Below are positions 34,614 through 42,209 of a stretch of DNA of 49,714 bases, piece after piece; positions within the stretch are counted from its first letter, which is position 1; each line of letters opens with the position of its first letter. The translations under genes were made by a program, and so were the position numbers. Below the pieces are notes generated by a model. That model had not been told where the DNA came from. It ran no database searches and saw only the letters and a list, made by a program, of their open reading frames with translations. The stretch is from positions 1 to 49,714 of the forward strand of contig NZ_JAAALA010000032.1 in NCBI RefSeq assembly GCF_009905535.1, in the 5' to 3' direction. This DNA comes from Caulobacter sp. SLTY. GTDB lineage: Bacteria > Pseudomonadota > Alphaproteobacteria > Caulobacterales > Caulobacteraceae.

Positions 34614-35540
34614 CTAGCTGCGCAGCAGGTTCAGGAGAGAGCTGTCGCGCAGGGTTGAGAACACCTGGGCGCTGGCCTGGACGGCGGTCTGGGCCTGCTG
34701 CAGCCGGCTGATCGCCTCGGCCATGTCGACCTCGGTCACATCGGCGACCACGCCCTGCAGCATGGCGCTGCGCGCCTCCTGCCGCTCCAGGGAGGCGTCG
34801 AGGCGGTTCTGGTTCAGGCCGTTGCGGGCGGTCTGTTCGGTCAGGCCCACGCGGGCGGCGTCGAAGTCGTCCAGCATGCCTTCCAGGAAGCTGGCCTGAG
34901 CATCGGTCATCGGGCTGGAGAAGGCGCCGTTGGTCTCGATATAGGCCTGCACCTGGCGAAAGGCCTCGAACAGGTCGCTGCCCAGTTCGTCGGCCAGGAA
35001 GCCGCTCTCGATGGTGGTCGATTCGTCCAGCCGGCTGACGGGCTTGAGGCCATCATTGGTGAACAGGTCGGCGATGGCCGGCGCGGCGGTGAGGTCGGCC
35101 AGGCCCTCGGCCGTTACCGGCTTGGTGTCGATCTGGCCGCCGGAGAATAGATAACGGCCGCCGTGGCGGGTGTTCAGCGCCTCTGTCGCCGAGCCGAACC
35201 AGCTCGACAGTTCCCCGGCCAGGGCGTCGGCCCGGCCCGCGGCCAGCGCCTCGGCGATGGCCTGCCGGGCGCCCTGGGCGGAGTCGGCGGCCTGGTTCAG
35301 GGCCAGATCCTGGGCTTCCAGCCGGGCGGTCAGCACCTTGCCCTGCTCGAGGAAACCCTCGACCCGGGTCTGCACCGAACGGGCGGCCATCAGGGTTTCG
35401 GCGTGGCGGGAGAAACCCTTCAGATCATCGGCGGACTTGCCGCTGGAGACCTGCTGGTTGGCCTCGGCCTGCCGGGACTGGGCCCGCATCAGGTCCGACA
35501 GGACGATGGAGTAGTTATTGGCGGTGGCGACGCGGGTCAT
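34614..35540 (-). CDS. flgL: Hook-filament junction protein FlgL
   Basis: A 308-residue flagellin-like protein (HAP3) that joins the hook to the filament outside the cell. The N-terminal helix region (TRVATANNYSIVLSDLMRAQSRQAEANQQVSSGK) and C-terminal helix region (VDMAEAISRLQQAQTAVQASAQVFSTLRDSSLLNLLR) are the paired coiled-coil ends shared by flagellins and FlgL. It begins at ATG 35540, eight bases after the flgK stop, so it is the second gene of the flgK-flgL unit. Confidence 0.92.
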   Translation of the reverse strand: MTRVATANNYSIVLSDLMRAQSRQAEANQQVSSGKSADDLKGFSRHAETLMAARSVQTRVEGFLEQGKVLTARLEAQDLALNQAADSAQGARQAIAEALAAGRADALAGELSSWFGSATEALNTRHGGRYLFSGGQIDTKPVTAEGLADLTAAPAIADLFTNDGLKPVSRLDESTTIESGFLADELGSDLFEAFRQVQAYIETNGAFSSPMTDAQASFLEGMLDDFDAARVGLTEQTARNGLNQNRLDASLERQEARSAMLQGVVADVTEVDMAEAISRLQQAQTAVQASAQVFSTLRDSSLLNLLRS

Positions 35541-35548
35541 GGATCAGT

Positions 35549-37660
35549 TCACGCTCCCATCATGCCGAGCAGGGTGTCGTACATGTCCTTGCTGGCCTGG
35601 ATGACCCGGGCCGAGGCGTTGAACGCCTGCTGATAGGTGGTCATGGCGACCAGCTCCTCGTCGAGGTTGACGCCCTCGACCGAGGCGCGTCGTTCGGTGG
35701 CTTCCGCCGCCACGGCCTGGGCCGTATCGCGGCGGGCGATGGCGGCCTCGGCCCGGCGGCCGACCGAGCCGGCGAGTTCCGAGGCGTAGCGGCTGACCGA
35801 CATGGTGACCGAGCCGAGGCCCCCGGCCGCGTCGAAGGCGGCGTTGGTCTCGCCGGCCTTGGCCAGCAGCAGGGCGCCGGCCCCGTCGCCGCTGGACAGC
35901 ACCGGCCGACCGGCGGCGTCCTGCGTCAGGTCCAGCTTGGCCAGCGCCAGCTTCGAGGGATCGGCGGCGATGTCGGCGCGGATCTCGAACCGGCCGGCGC
36001 GGCCGCTGCGCTGGGCGCCGCCGATGCCGAACAGCTCGCTGATCGAGGGGCCGCCCGCACCGCGCTGGGTGTTGTCGGAGATGACGCTGATCCCGCCGTT
36101 GGTGGGGGAGAAGGCCATCTGGCCGTCGGCGTCCAGGCTGAACTGGCCATACAGCCCCACCCCGCCGCTGGTGGCGTTCAGGGCGTTCAGCAGGTCCTGC
36201 ATGCTCCCGCCCGCCGGCACGGCGACGGCCACGTCGCGAATCCGCGCCCCCTCGCTGTCCGCGACCCGGAAAGTGATGGTCTCGCCGGCGGTGAAGCCGT
36301 GGGCGTCGGTCGCCTTCAGGCCGGTGTCATAGAAGGCGAAGCGGTCGGAGGTGACCAGGTCGTTCAGCCCGAAGAAATGGGAGAAGGTCTTGCCGACCTT
36401 GGCCGAGGGGTTGGCGGCGCTCTCGGTGAAGGCGATGCCGTTGCCGCCCGAGGCGTTCAGGCTCAGCGCCCCGTTCGCGAAACTGGCCGTGCCCATGCCG
36501 CCCAAGGCGCCGTTGAGCTGGGTCAGGAAGTTGGCCGGGGTGAAGGCGGTGGCCGCGCCGCCGTCGACGCTCATGGTCCCGGCGGAGAAGTTGATGTCCA
36601 CCTGGCGCTGCAGGGTCCCGTTGGGGCTTACGATGGCCAGGCTGGTCGTCCCGCTGAAGCCGGAGACGGCGGTGGGCAGGTCCAGCCCGGTGTTGCGGCC
36701 GGTCAGGCTGGCCGGCGGCGGGACGGCCGAGGCGGCGTTGTGGGCCCGGTTCAGCTCGTCCACCGCCCGGGTGACGAATTCGGACAGCTGCTGGCCGATG
36801 GCCGGCAGCTCCTTGTCGCGCAGGTCCAGCAGCCCGCGCAGCTCCCCGCCGGTCAGCCGGGCCCGCAGCGAGGACTGGCCGGCGGCGCCCGGCAGGGTCA
36901 CGGTGATCTCGCCGGTCGCCCCGTCGCTGCGCACATAGTTGAGCTTGGCGGCCCCATCGATGCCGGCCAGCGGCACGCCGTCGGAGGCGCGGATGACCAC
37001 CGCCCCGTTCTCCCGCCGGGTGGCGTTTATGTCGATCAGGGTGGCCAACTCGTCGATCAAGCCGTTCTGGATGGTTTCCGAACCGGTGGAATCGCCGTGC
37101 ACGCGGGCGCTGGTCACCTGGCCGTTCAGGTCGTTGATCTCGAGCAGCAGCTGGTTGACCCGGTCGACCCCGGCGGCGATGCGGCTGTCGGCCTCGCGGG
37201 CCAGGTCCCCCAGGGAGGCGTCGATACGGCCGGCTTCGCTGAGGAAGGTGTTGACGGTGTCCAGGGCCGCCCCGCGCCGCACGGAGGAGGCCGCTTCGTC
37301 GGCGGCGGCGCTGAAGGCGGCGTAGAGGGTGTCCAGCCGGGCGAAGAAGCTGTCCTTGCCGCTGGGGTCGCCGAACAGGGCCTGGGCCCGGTCCAGGCTG
37401 TCGGCGGTGACGCTGGCCTGGGCGGCGCTGGCGTTGGCGGTGGCGGCGGCCTTCTGCAGATACTGGTCAGAGGCCAGGATGATCCGGGCCACATCGACCC
37501 CGACCCCCAGGCCCGCCGAGATCAGCGGCTTCTGCTGGACCAGCTTGCGGACGTAACCGGCGGTATTGACGTTGGCGACGTTGTCCGAGACCGCGCGCAG
37601 GCCGGTCTGCGCCGCCATCAGGCCGGTGGTGGCCGAGGACATGATACTGTTCAGGGACAT
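35549..37660 (-). CDS. flgK: Hook-filament junction protein FlgK
   Basis: A 703-residue HAP1 protein. The N-terminus has the flagellar rod/hook signature SSATTGLMAAQTGLRAVSDNVANVNTAGYVRKLV, and the C-terminus VNLDEELVAMTTYQQAFNASARVIQASKDMYDTLLGMMG is the matching helix. ATG 37660 (MSLNSIM) is the family-like start; the frame continues upstream to 37753 inside the leader. A sigma-54 promoter at 37810-37826 gives a leader of about 140 bases that holds two candidate FlbD sites. The gene corresponds to flaN of the older Caulobacter literature. Confidence 0.95.
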   Translation of the reverse strand: MSLNSIMSSATTGLMAAQTGLRAVSDNVANVNTAGYVRKLVQQKPLISAGLGVGVDVARIILASDQYLQKAAATANASAAQASVTADSLDRAQALFGDPSGKDSFFARLDTLYAAFSAAADEAASSVRRGAALDTVNTFLSEAGRIDASLGDLAREADSRIAAGVDRVNQLLLEINDLNGQVTSARVHGDSTGSETIQNGLIDELATLIDINATRRENGAVVIRASDGVPLAGIDGAAKLNYVRSDGATGEITVTLPGAAGQSSLRARLTGGELRGLLDLRDKELPAIGQQLSEFVTRAVDELNRAHNAASAVPPPASLTGRNTGLDLPTAVSGFSGTTSLAIVSPNGTLQRQVDINFSAGTMSVDGGAATAFTPANFLTQLNGALGGMGTASFANGALSLNASGGNGIAFTESAANPSAKVGKTFSHFFGLNDLVTSDRFAFYDTGLKATDAHGFTAGETITFRVADSEGARIRDVAVAVPAGGSMQDLLNALNATSGGVGLYGQFSLDADGQMAFSPTNGGISVISDNTQRGAGGPSISELFGIGGAQRSGRAGRFEIRADIAADPSKLALAKLDLTQDAAGRPVLSSGDGAGALLLAKAGETNAAFDAAGGLGSVTMSVSRYASELAGSVGRRAEAAIARRDTAQAVAAEATERRASVEGVNLDEELVAMTTYQQAFNASARVIQASKDMYDTLLGMMGA

Positions 37661-37679
37661 GGCCCGTCGCACTTTCCTG

Positions 37680-37687
37680 CCCGGCAA
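37680..37687 (+). promoter_or_regulatory. Candidate FlbD (ftr-like) site in flgK leader, copy 1
   Basis: CCCGGCAA lies inside the transcribed flgK leader, about 110-120 bases after the sigma-54 start. From memory of the Caulobacter flaN-flbG work, ftr2 and ftr3 sites act from downstream of flaN; this position agrees. The assignment is by motif and position only. Confidence 0.4.
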
Positions 37688-37708
37688 TGCCTGACGCGAA
37701 CCGGCTGT

Positions 37709-37718
37709 TTCTGCCGGG
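37709..37718 (-). promoter_or_regulatory. Candidate FlbD (ftr-like) site in flgK leader, copy 2
   Basis: On the minus strand CCCGGCAGAA, in inverted orientation to the copy at 37680 and about three helical turns away. The identical 10-mer occurs upstream of fliF at 42164-42173, the place where FlbD represses fliF in Caulobacter. Confidence 0.42.
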
Positions 37719-37809
37719 CGGGCGCGAGGCCCGCACGTGAGGACATCTACCAAGCCTTTGAATTACATGGCCTTCCTTCTGAAGCGCCCAAGGCTGTCAG
37801 GGGAAGGGT

Positions 37810-37826
37810 CGCAAGAGTGGCGCCAG
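37810..37826 (-). promoter_or_regulatory. Sigma-54 promoter of flgK-flgL
   Basis: Minus-strand CTGGCGCCACTCTTGCG matches the sigma-54 consensus TGGC-N8-TTGC with GG and GC exactly ten bases apart (GG at 37824-37823, GC at 37812-37811). Transcription should begin near 37799. FlbD is the expected activator. Confidence 0.82.
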
Positions 37827-37890
37827 TTGGCTCAGCGCCTGTTCGCAGCCGTTGCGAGTTGGGAAGGTGGGGCGTTTTCGACCGGGCAAG

Positions 37891-37904
37891 CTCGGCAATT
37901 TCCG
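37891..37904 (+). promoter_or_regulatory. Candidate FlbD site between divergent promoters
   Basis: CTCGGCAATTTCCG lies about 95 bases upstream of the flgK start and 115 upstream of the fliK start, a standard enhancer distance for sigma-54 activators. It shares CGGCAA with the leader sites, but the match is looser. Confidence 0.35.
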
Positions 37905-37983
37905 CATGAGGGCGGAACGACCGGTTCGGTTCCTGGTCGGAAATAAGGTCGTAAAATCAAAGCGATAACGCCCTCTGGCACAG

Positions 37984-38000
37984 TTGGCCCTATCGTTGCT
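37984..38000 (+). promoter_or_regulatory. Sigma-54 promoter of fliK-flgD-flgE
   Basis: TTGGCCCTATCGTTGCT matches sigma-54 promoters with GG (37986-37987) and GC (37998-37999) ten bases apart. The start of transcription should be near 38011, which leaves a normal leader before ATG 38074 and almost none before ATG 38014. Confidence 0.85.
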
Positions 38001-38073
38001 TGGACCGGATCGAATGAGCCGGGCGCAGCAGGCGCCGCCTTCCATCCCTCCCGCCCAAAGGCCTCGCCGCGCC

Positions 38074-39393
38074 ATGACCGCGCCCGTGTCCCTCTTCGCC
38101 GGCCTTGCCCAGCCCGCCGCCCGCGCGGCGATGGGCGACGCCGTGGGCGCGGGGCTGACCGGCTTCGACGCGCTTCTGGCCATGCTGACCCAGGCTCTGG
38201 ACGGGACGCAGGAGGGCGCGACCAGCGAGCAGGACGCCGCGACGAGCGACGCGGAAGAGACCGCCGGCAATCCCAGCCTGGCCGGCTGGCTGGCCCGTGT
38301 GCCCGAGAACGCCGTGCTCGCCCAGACCCTGGGCGCGGAGGCCGAAGCCGAGGAGTCGCCCGAGACCTGCGCCGTGTCGGTAAAGTCGATCGTCGATGGC
38401 CTGCTGGGCGAGGACGAGGCGACACAGGCGCCGGCCACGACCGGTCAAGCCGCGGCGGAGACGCCCTGGCGCGGCGCGACGCCCGCAACCTTCGGAGCCC
38501 GGACGCAGGCCGACGCCGACGCGGCTCTGGCCCGACTGCGCGAGGCGGTTCCCACCGAGACCCTGCCCGCAGCGATCGCCGACCAGATCGAAACCGCCAC
38601 CACGCCGACCCCGGTGGCCACCGCCCAGGCCGCGGCCCCAGAGGCCGCTCGTCAGGCGGCGGCCGCCGCCGCGCCGACCGATCCACGGCCCACCGACGCC
38701 CGCAAGGGCGCCGCGGCCAGCGCCGCCGCCGAACTGAAGACCGAGCGCCAGGACGCCGGGCTCGAGGCGGTCCAGCCGGTCGAAACCGCCGCCGCCGCCG
38801 AAGCCTCCGAGACCGCGACCGAGGCGCCGCCGCCCGAAGTCCCGCCGACTGAGGTCGAGGTCGCCGCCCCGGCCCGGCAGGCCGAGCGGCCTGAAACCAT
38901 TACCCAGGCCCTGATCGGCCGGCTCGACGCCCTGTCGGCCAACGCCGCCGCCGTGGCCGCCCAGGTGCGGGGCGCGCCCGAGACGGTGGCCAAGCTGGCC
39001 GCCGGCATTCTCGACCGCCTCGAGGGCAAGACGACCCGGTTCGACATGCAGCTCGACCCCCATGGTCTTGGCAAGGTCGACGTCAGCGTCGAGATCGCTT
39101 CCGACGGCCGGCTGACCGCTCAGCTGGGCTTCGACAGCGCTCTGGGCCTGAGCGAGCTGCGCGGCCGCGCCCAGGAACTGCGCCAGGCGCTGGAACAGGC
39201 CGGATTCTCCCTGGCCGAAAACAGCCTGTCCTTCGACTTCACCGGCCAACAGCGCCGTCAGACCCCCGAGGGCGAGAGCCAGCCCTCCACGGCCTCCGGC
39301 CAGGCTTTCGCCCGCGCCCTTGGCCTGGAAGCCGAGGCCGACGCCGCCCCCATTCGCTACCAGGCCCGACGCGGCCTGGACCTGCTGGTCTAG
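38074..39393 (+). CDS. fliK: Flagellar hook-length control protein FliK
   Basis: A 439-residue exported molecular ruler that sets hook length and switches export specificity. The first 300 residues are Ala/Pro/Thr/Glu-rich and of low complexity, as usual; the conserved C-terminal domain has FDMQLDPHGLGKVDVSVEI, LTAQLGF and LRQALEQAGFSLAENSLSFDF. ATG 38074 (MTAPVSLF) fits the sigma-54 transcription start; ATG 38014 would sit almost at the first base of the transcript. It is followed by flgD after nine bases. Confidence 0.85.
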   Translation: MTAPVSLFAGLAQPAARAAMGDAVGAGLTGFDALLAMLTQALDGTQEGATSEQDAATSDAEETAGNPSLAGWLARVPENAVLAQTLGAEAEAEESPETCAVSVKSIVDGLLGEDEATQAPATTGQAAAETPWRGATPATFGARTQADADAALARLREAVPTETLPAAIADQIETATTPTPVATAQAAAPEAARQAAAAAAPTDPRPTDARKGAAASAAAELKTERQDAGLEAVQPVETAAAAEASETATEAPPPEVPPTEVEVAAPARQAERPETITQALIGRLDALSANAAAVAAQVRGAPETVAKLAAGILDRLEGKTTRFDMQLDPHGLGKVDVSVEIASDGRLTAQLGFDSALGLSELRGRAQELRQALEQAGFSLAENSLSFDFTGQQRRQTPEGESQPSTASGQAFARALGLEAEADAAPIRYQARRGLDLLV

Positions 39394-39402
39394 GAGCCCG
39401 CC

Positions 39403-40059
39403 ATGACCGATGTCGCCTCAGTTGGCTCCACCCTCGACAAGATCAGCTCGTCCCGGACGCGGCTGGCCGACAGCACCGAGACCTTCCTGGCCCTGCTGAC
39501 CGCCCAGCTGAAAAACCAGGATCCGCTGTCGCCGATGGATTCCACCCAGTTCACCCAGCAGATCGTGCAGATGACCGGGGTCGAGCAGCAGCTGCTGACC
39601 AACGACCTGCTGGCCGCCCTGGTGGGGATGAACGATGGCGGGCTGGCGGAGTCGGTCAACCTGATCGGCAAGACGGTGACCGCCACGACCGGCGCCTCCT
39701 ACCTGCAAGACGGCCAAGCAAACTGGAGCTACAACCTGCCGCGCGACGCCGCCTCGGTGCAGCTCGACGTGATCGACACCTCCGGCAAGGTGGTGGCCAG
39801 CAAGGTGCTGACCGCAACAAAGGCCGGCGACCAGACCTTCGAATGGAACGGCAAGGATAGCCTGGGCAACCAGCTGGCCGACGGAGACTACGGCCTGCGG
39901 ATCACCGCCAAGGATACCGCCGGGTCCGCCATCACCGCCTCCCAGACCCTGACCGGTATCGCCAGCGCCGTTCAGACCGTCAACGGAACCAACATTGTCA
40001 CCATTGGGAAGACCAAGGTGCCGATCAGCGCCGTCACGGCCGTGGCCAACACGGTCTGA
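39403..40059 (+). CDS. flgD: Flagellar hook assembly scaffold FlgD
   Basis: A 218-residue hook-cap protein that assists polymerisation of FlgE and is later lost. The signature is FLALLTAQLKNQDPLSPMDSTQF broken as TAQLKNQDPLSPMD and TQQIVQMTGVEQ, followed by a FlgD Ig-like/tudor-like region (QTFEWNGKDSLGNQLADGDY). It lies in the fliK-flgD-flgE unit. Confidence 0.94.
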   Translation: MTDVASVGSTLDKISSSRTRLADSTETFLALLTAQLKNQDPLSPMDSTQFTQQIVQMTGVEQQLLTNDLLAALVGMNDGGLAESVNLIGKTVTATTGASYLQDGQANWSYNLPRDAASVQLDVIDTSGKVVASKVLTATKAGDQTFEWNGKDSLGNQLADGDYGLRITAKDTAGSAITASQTLTGIASAVQTVNGTNIVTIGKTKVPISAVTAVANTV

Positions 40060-40159
40060 TGACGGCCTTCCTCAATCTCCGGGGCCAGAACCGCCCCGAC
40101 GCGGCCCGTCCGCATCCGCAGCAGGCGCCTCAACACAGCGTTCAAAAGGAAAAAACGAC

Positions 40160-41563
40160 ATGAGCATCAACAGCGCCATGCTCGCCGGGGTGTCTGGACT
40201 GGTCGCCAATTCGTCGGCCCTGGCCGCGATTTCCGACAACATCTCCAACGTCAACACGGTCGGCTACAAGCGGAGCCAGGCCAACTTCCAGACCCTGGTG
40301 TCGGGCAACAACCGCACGGCCACCTACGCCGCCGGCGGCGTCAGCGCCCAGACGCGCCAGTATGTCACCCAGCAGGGCCTGCCCCAGACCACCACCAACT
40401 CCACCGATCTGGCGATCAGCGGGGCCGGTTTCTTCGTGGTGACCGAAAAGCCAGAGGGCCTGCAGGCCAGCGACGCTCGCGCCTTCACCCGCGCCGGCAG
40501 CTTCCAGCTCGATAACCTGGGCTACCTGAAGAACGACGCCGGCCTCTACCTGCAGGGCTGGCTGGTCGACGATGCCGGGGTGATCACCACCGACCCGTCG
40601 GACCTGGGCCGCCTGAGCTCGATCAACGTCTCCAACGTTGGCGGCGCCGCCGAGCGCACCACCCGGGCGGCGATCAGCGCCAACCTGAAATCCAGCCAGG
40701 CGGTCTCGCCGGAGCTGGCCGGCTACGACTCGGTGACCAACTCGATGGCCATGTACGACGCCGAGCTGGGCGTCGGGGTGAAGCCGGACTTCTCGATCCA
40801 GGTTCCGGTCTCCGACTCCAAGGGCGGCAAGCGGACGATTCAGATCGACTTCCTCAAGAGCGACGAGCCCAACCAGTGGCTGGCCGAAATCCGCGCCGTG
40901 CCCGCCAGTGACGTGGTCACCGGGGCCGGCCTGTCCAATGGCCAGCTGAAGACCGGTATCGTCGCCTTCACCCCCGATGGCCGTCTCGATACCGACGCCA
41001 CCACCCTGCTCGATCCCGAGAACCCGATCCTGACCTTCGGCGCCTCGACCGACACCACGCCGGGCGCGGGTGAAGTGTCCTGGGCCGAGAGCCTGGGCGT
41101 CGACACCCAGGAGATCCGCATCGACCTGGCCGGTGGGGCCGGCGGCCTGACCCAGTACGACAGCCAGTCGATCGTCCAGGGGGTCAACACCAACGGCACC
41201 GCCTTCGGCAACCTGACCAACATCGAGATCGACGACGCGGGCTTCGTGACCGCCATCTTCGACAACGGCATCAGCCGCCGGATCGCCCAGGTGGCCATCG
41301 CCACCTTCGCCAACCCGGACGGCCTGCGCGCCACCAACGGCAACGCCTACCGGGTGACCCAGGACAGCGGCACCTACAGCCTGAAGGCTGCCGGCACCGG
41401 CGGGGCGGGCTCCATCGCGCCCTCCACCCTGGAGGCCTCGACGGTCGATCTGTCGAGCGAGTTCACCGGTTTGATCGTGACCCAACGGGCCTATTCGGCC
41501 TCGTCCAAGGTCATCACCACGGCCGACCAGATGCTGGAAGAGCTTCTGAACATCAAGAGATAA
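40160..41563 (+). CDS. flgE: Flagellar hook protein FlgE
   Basis: The 467-residue building block of the hook. N-terminal rod/hook signature: LAGVSGLVANSSALAAISDNISNVNTVGYKRS in shorter words LAAISDNISNVNTVGYKRS; C-terminal helix LSSEFTGLIVTQRAYSASSK and ITTADQMLEELLNIKR. ATG 40160 has AAAAGGA about ten bases upstream. The 100 bases after flgD contain no sigma-54 promoter that I can find, so it is probably expressed from the fliK promoter. Confidence 0.95.
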   Translation: MSINSAMLAGVSGLVANSSALAAISDNISNVNTVGYKRSQANFQTLVSGNNRTATYAAGGVSAQTRQYVTQQGLPQTTTNSTDLAISGAGFFVVTEKPEGLQASDARAFTRAGSFQLDNLGYLKNDAGLYLQGWLVDDAGVITTDPSDLGRLSSINVSNVGGAAERTTRAAISANLKSSQAVSPELAGYDSVTNSMAMYDAELGVGVKPDFSIQVPVSDSKGGKRTIQIDFLKSDEPNQWLAEIRAVPASDVVTGAGLSNGQLKTGIVAFTPDGRLDTDATTLLDPENPILTFGASTDTTPGAGEVSWAESLGVDTQEIRIDLAGGAGGLTQYDSQSIVQGVNTNGTAFGNLTNIEIDDAGFVTAIFDNGISRRIAQVAIATFANPDGLRATNGNAYRVTQDSGTYSLKAAGTGGAGSIAPSTLEASTVDLSSEFTGLIVTQRAYSASSKVITTADQMLEELLNIKR

Positions 41564-41661
41564 TTAACTAAGAGACTAACGGCAGTTAACGCTGTCGTGC
41601 CAAGTTGAGACAACGGGGTTAGAAGGGGCAAATCCGTGGTTACTGTCGCTTTTACTAGACC

Positions 41662-41693
41662 GATTCACGGCATGTTATCGCCCGGTCGCTATG
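41662..41693 (+). promoter_or_regulatory. Possible sciP promoter with GANTC site
   Basis: GATTC at 41662-41666 is a CcrM methylation site (GANTC). It overlaps a possible -35 TTCACG (41664-41669), followed after 18 bases by GCTATG (41688-41693), similar to the alphaproteobacterial -10. The start of sciP is 38 bases downstream. If real, methylation state could tie sciP to the cell cycle. Confidence 0.35.
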
Positions 41694-41731
41694 GTTCGCC
41701 TCAACAGTGATCGTCAGAGAGGCGTAGAACC

Positions 41732-42016
41732 ATGCTTCAGCAGCAGCAGCGCGTGAACAGCAAGGGCGAGCGATATGTCATCGGGCCGACCGGTGCGCCC
41801 CTGACGCTGTCCGACCTGCCGCCGGCCAACACCGAGCGGTGGGTCATCCGCCGCAAGGCCGAGGTGGTCGCCGCCGTCCGTGGCGGCCTGCTCACCCTCG
41901 ACGACGCCTGCGAGAGGTACCGGCTGACCAACGAGGAATTCCTCAACTGGCAGTCCTCCATCGACCGCCACGGCCTTGCCGGCCTGCGCACCACCCGTCT
42001 GCAACAGTATCGCTGA
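41732..42016 (+). CDS. sciP: Cell-cycle regulator SciP (DUF1153)
   Basis: A 94-residue DUF1153 protein. In Caulobacter SciP binds CtrA and blocks activation of CtrA-dependent genes in G1 swarmer cells, and its gene sits between flgE and fliF as here. Visible family sequence is YVIGPTGAPLTLSDLPPANTERW in part (GPTGAPLTLSDLPP), then WVIRRKAEVVAAVRGGLL, LDDACERYRLTNEEFLNWQ and GLAGLRTTRLQQYR, a helix-turn-helix-like core. It is monocistronic, bounded by a strong terminator at 42054-42090. Confidence 0.93.
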   Translation: MLQQQQRVNSKGERYVIGPTGAPLTLSDLPPANTERWVIRRKAEVVAAVRGGLLTLDDACERYRLTNEEFLNWQSSIDRHGLAGLRTTRLQQYR

Positions 42017-42053
42017 GCCGCTCCGCCCCCCTTCAAGGCTCGGCGTGTAAGCG

Positions 42054-42090
42054 CGGCCGCATCCCGACGGGGATGCGGCCGTTGCTGTTT
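42054..42090 (+). terminator. Rho-independent terminator of sciP
   Basis: A perfect 12-bp stem (CGGCCGCATCCC with GGGATGCGGCCG) closes a GACG loop and is followed by TTGCTGTTT. It separates sciP from the fliF promoter. Confidence 0.85.
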
Positions 42091-42118
42091 GGGGGTCACT
42101 GCACCCACCCCCAACTTC

Positions 42119-42133
42119 TTAAACCCCCGTTTA
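42119..42133 (+). promoter_or_regulatory. Candidate CtrA box of the fliF operon
   Basis: TTAA-ACCCCCG-TTTA has the spacing of the CtrA consensus TTAA-N7-TTAA with one mismatch. It lies 77 bases before fliF, whose operon is a CtrA-dependent early flagellar operon in Caulobacter. Confidence 0.5.
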
Positions 42134-42163
42134 CCCTGCACCCGGTAAATCCTGCCTAGCGGA

Positions 42164-42173
42164 CCCGGCAGAA
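42164..42173 (+). promoter_or_regulatory. Candidate FlbD repressor site at fliF
   Basis: CCCGGCAGAA lies 36 bases before fliF and is identical to the minus-strand 10-mer at 37709-37718 in the flgK leader. FlbD represses fliF in Caulobacter through a site (ftr4) near the start of transcription, so this copy is well placed. Confidence 0.45.
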
Positions 42174-42209
42174 GCGGGCGTTGGTGTCGTTTCGAGGGGC
42201 TATCCCAGG

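Noticed and set aside
40060..40159. Search for a separate sigma-54 promoter before flgE
   Set aside because: No GG-N10-GC with consensus context was found; flgE is likely co-transcribed with fliK and flgD.
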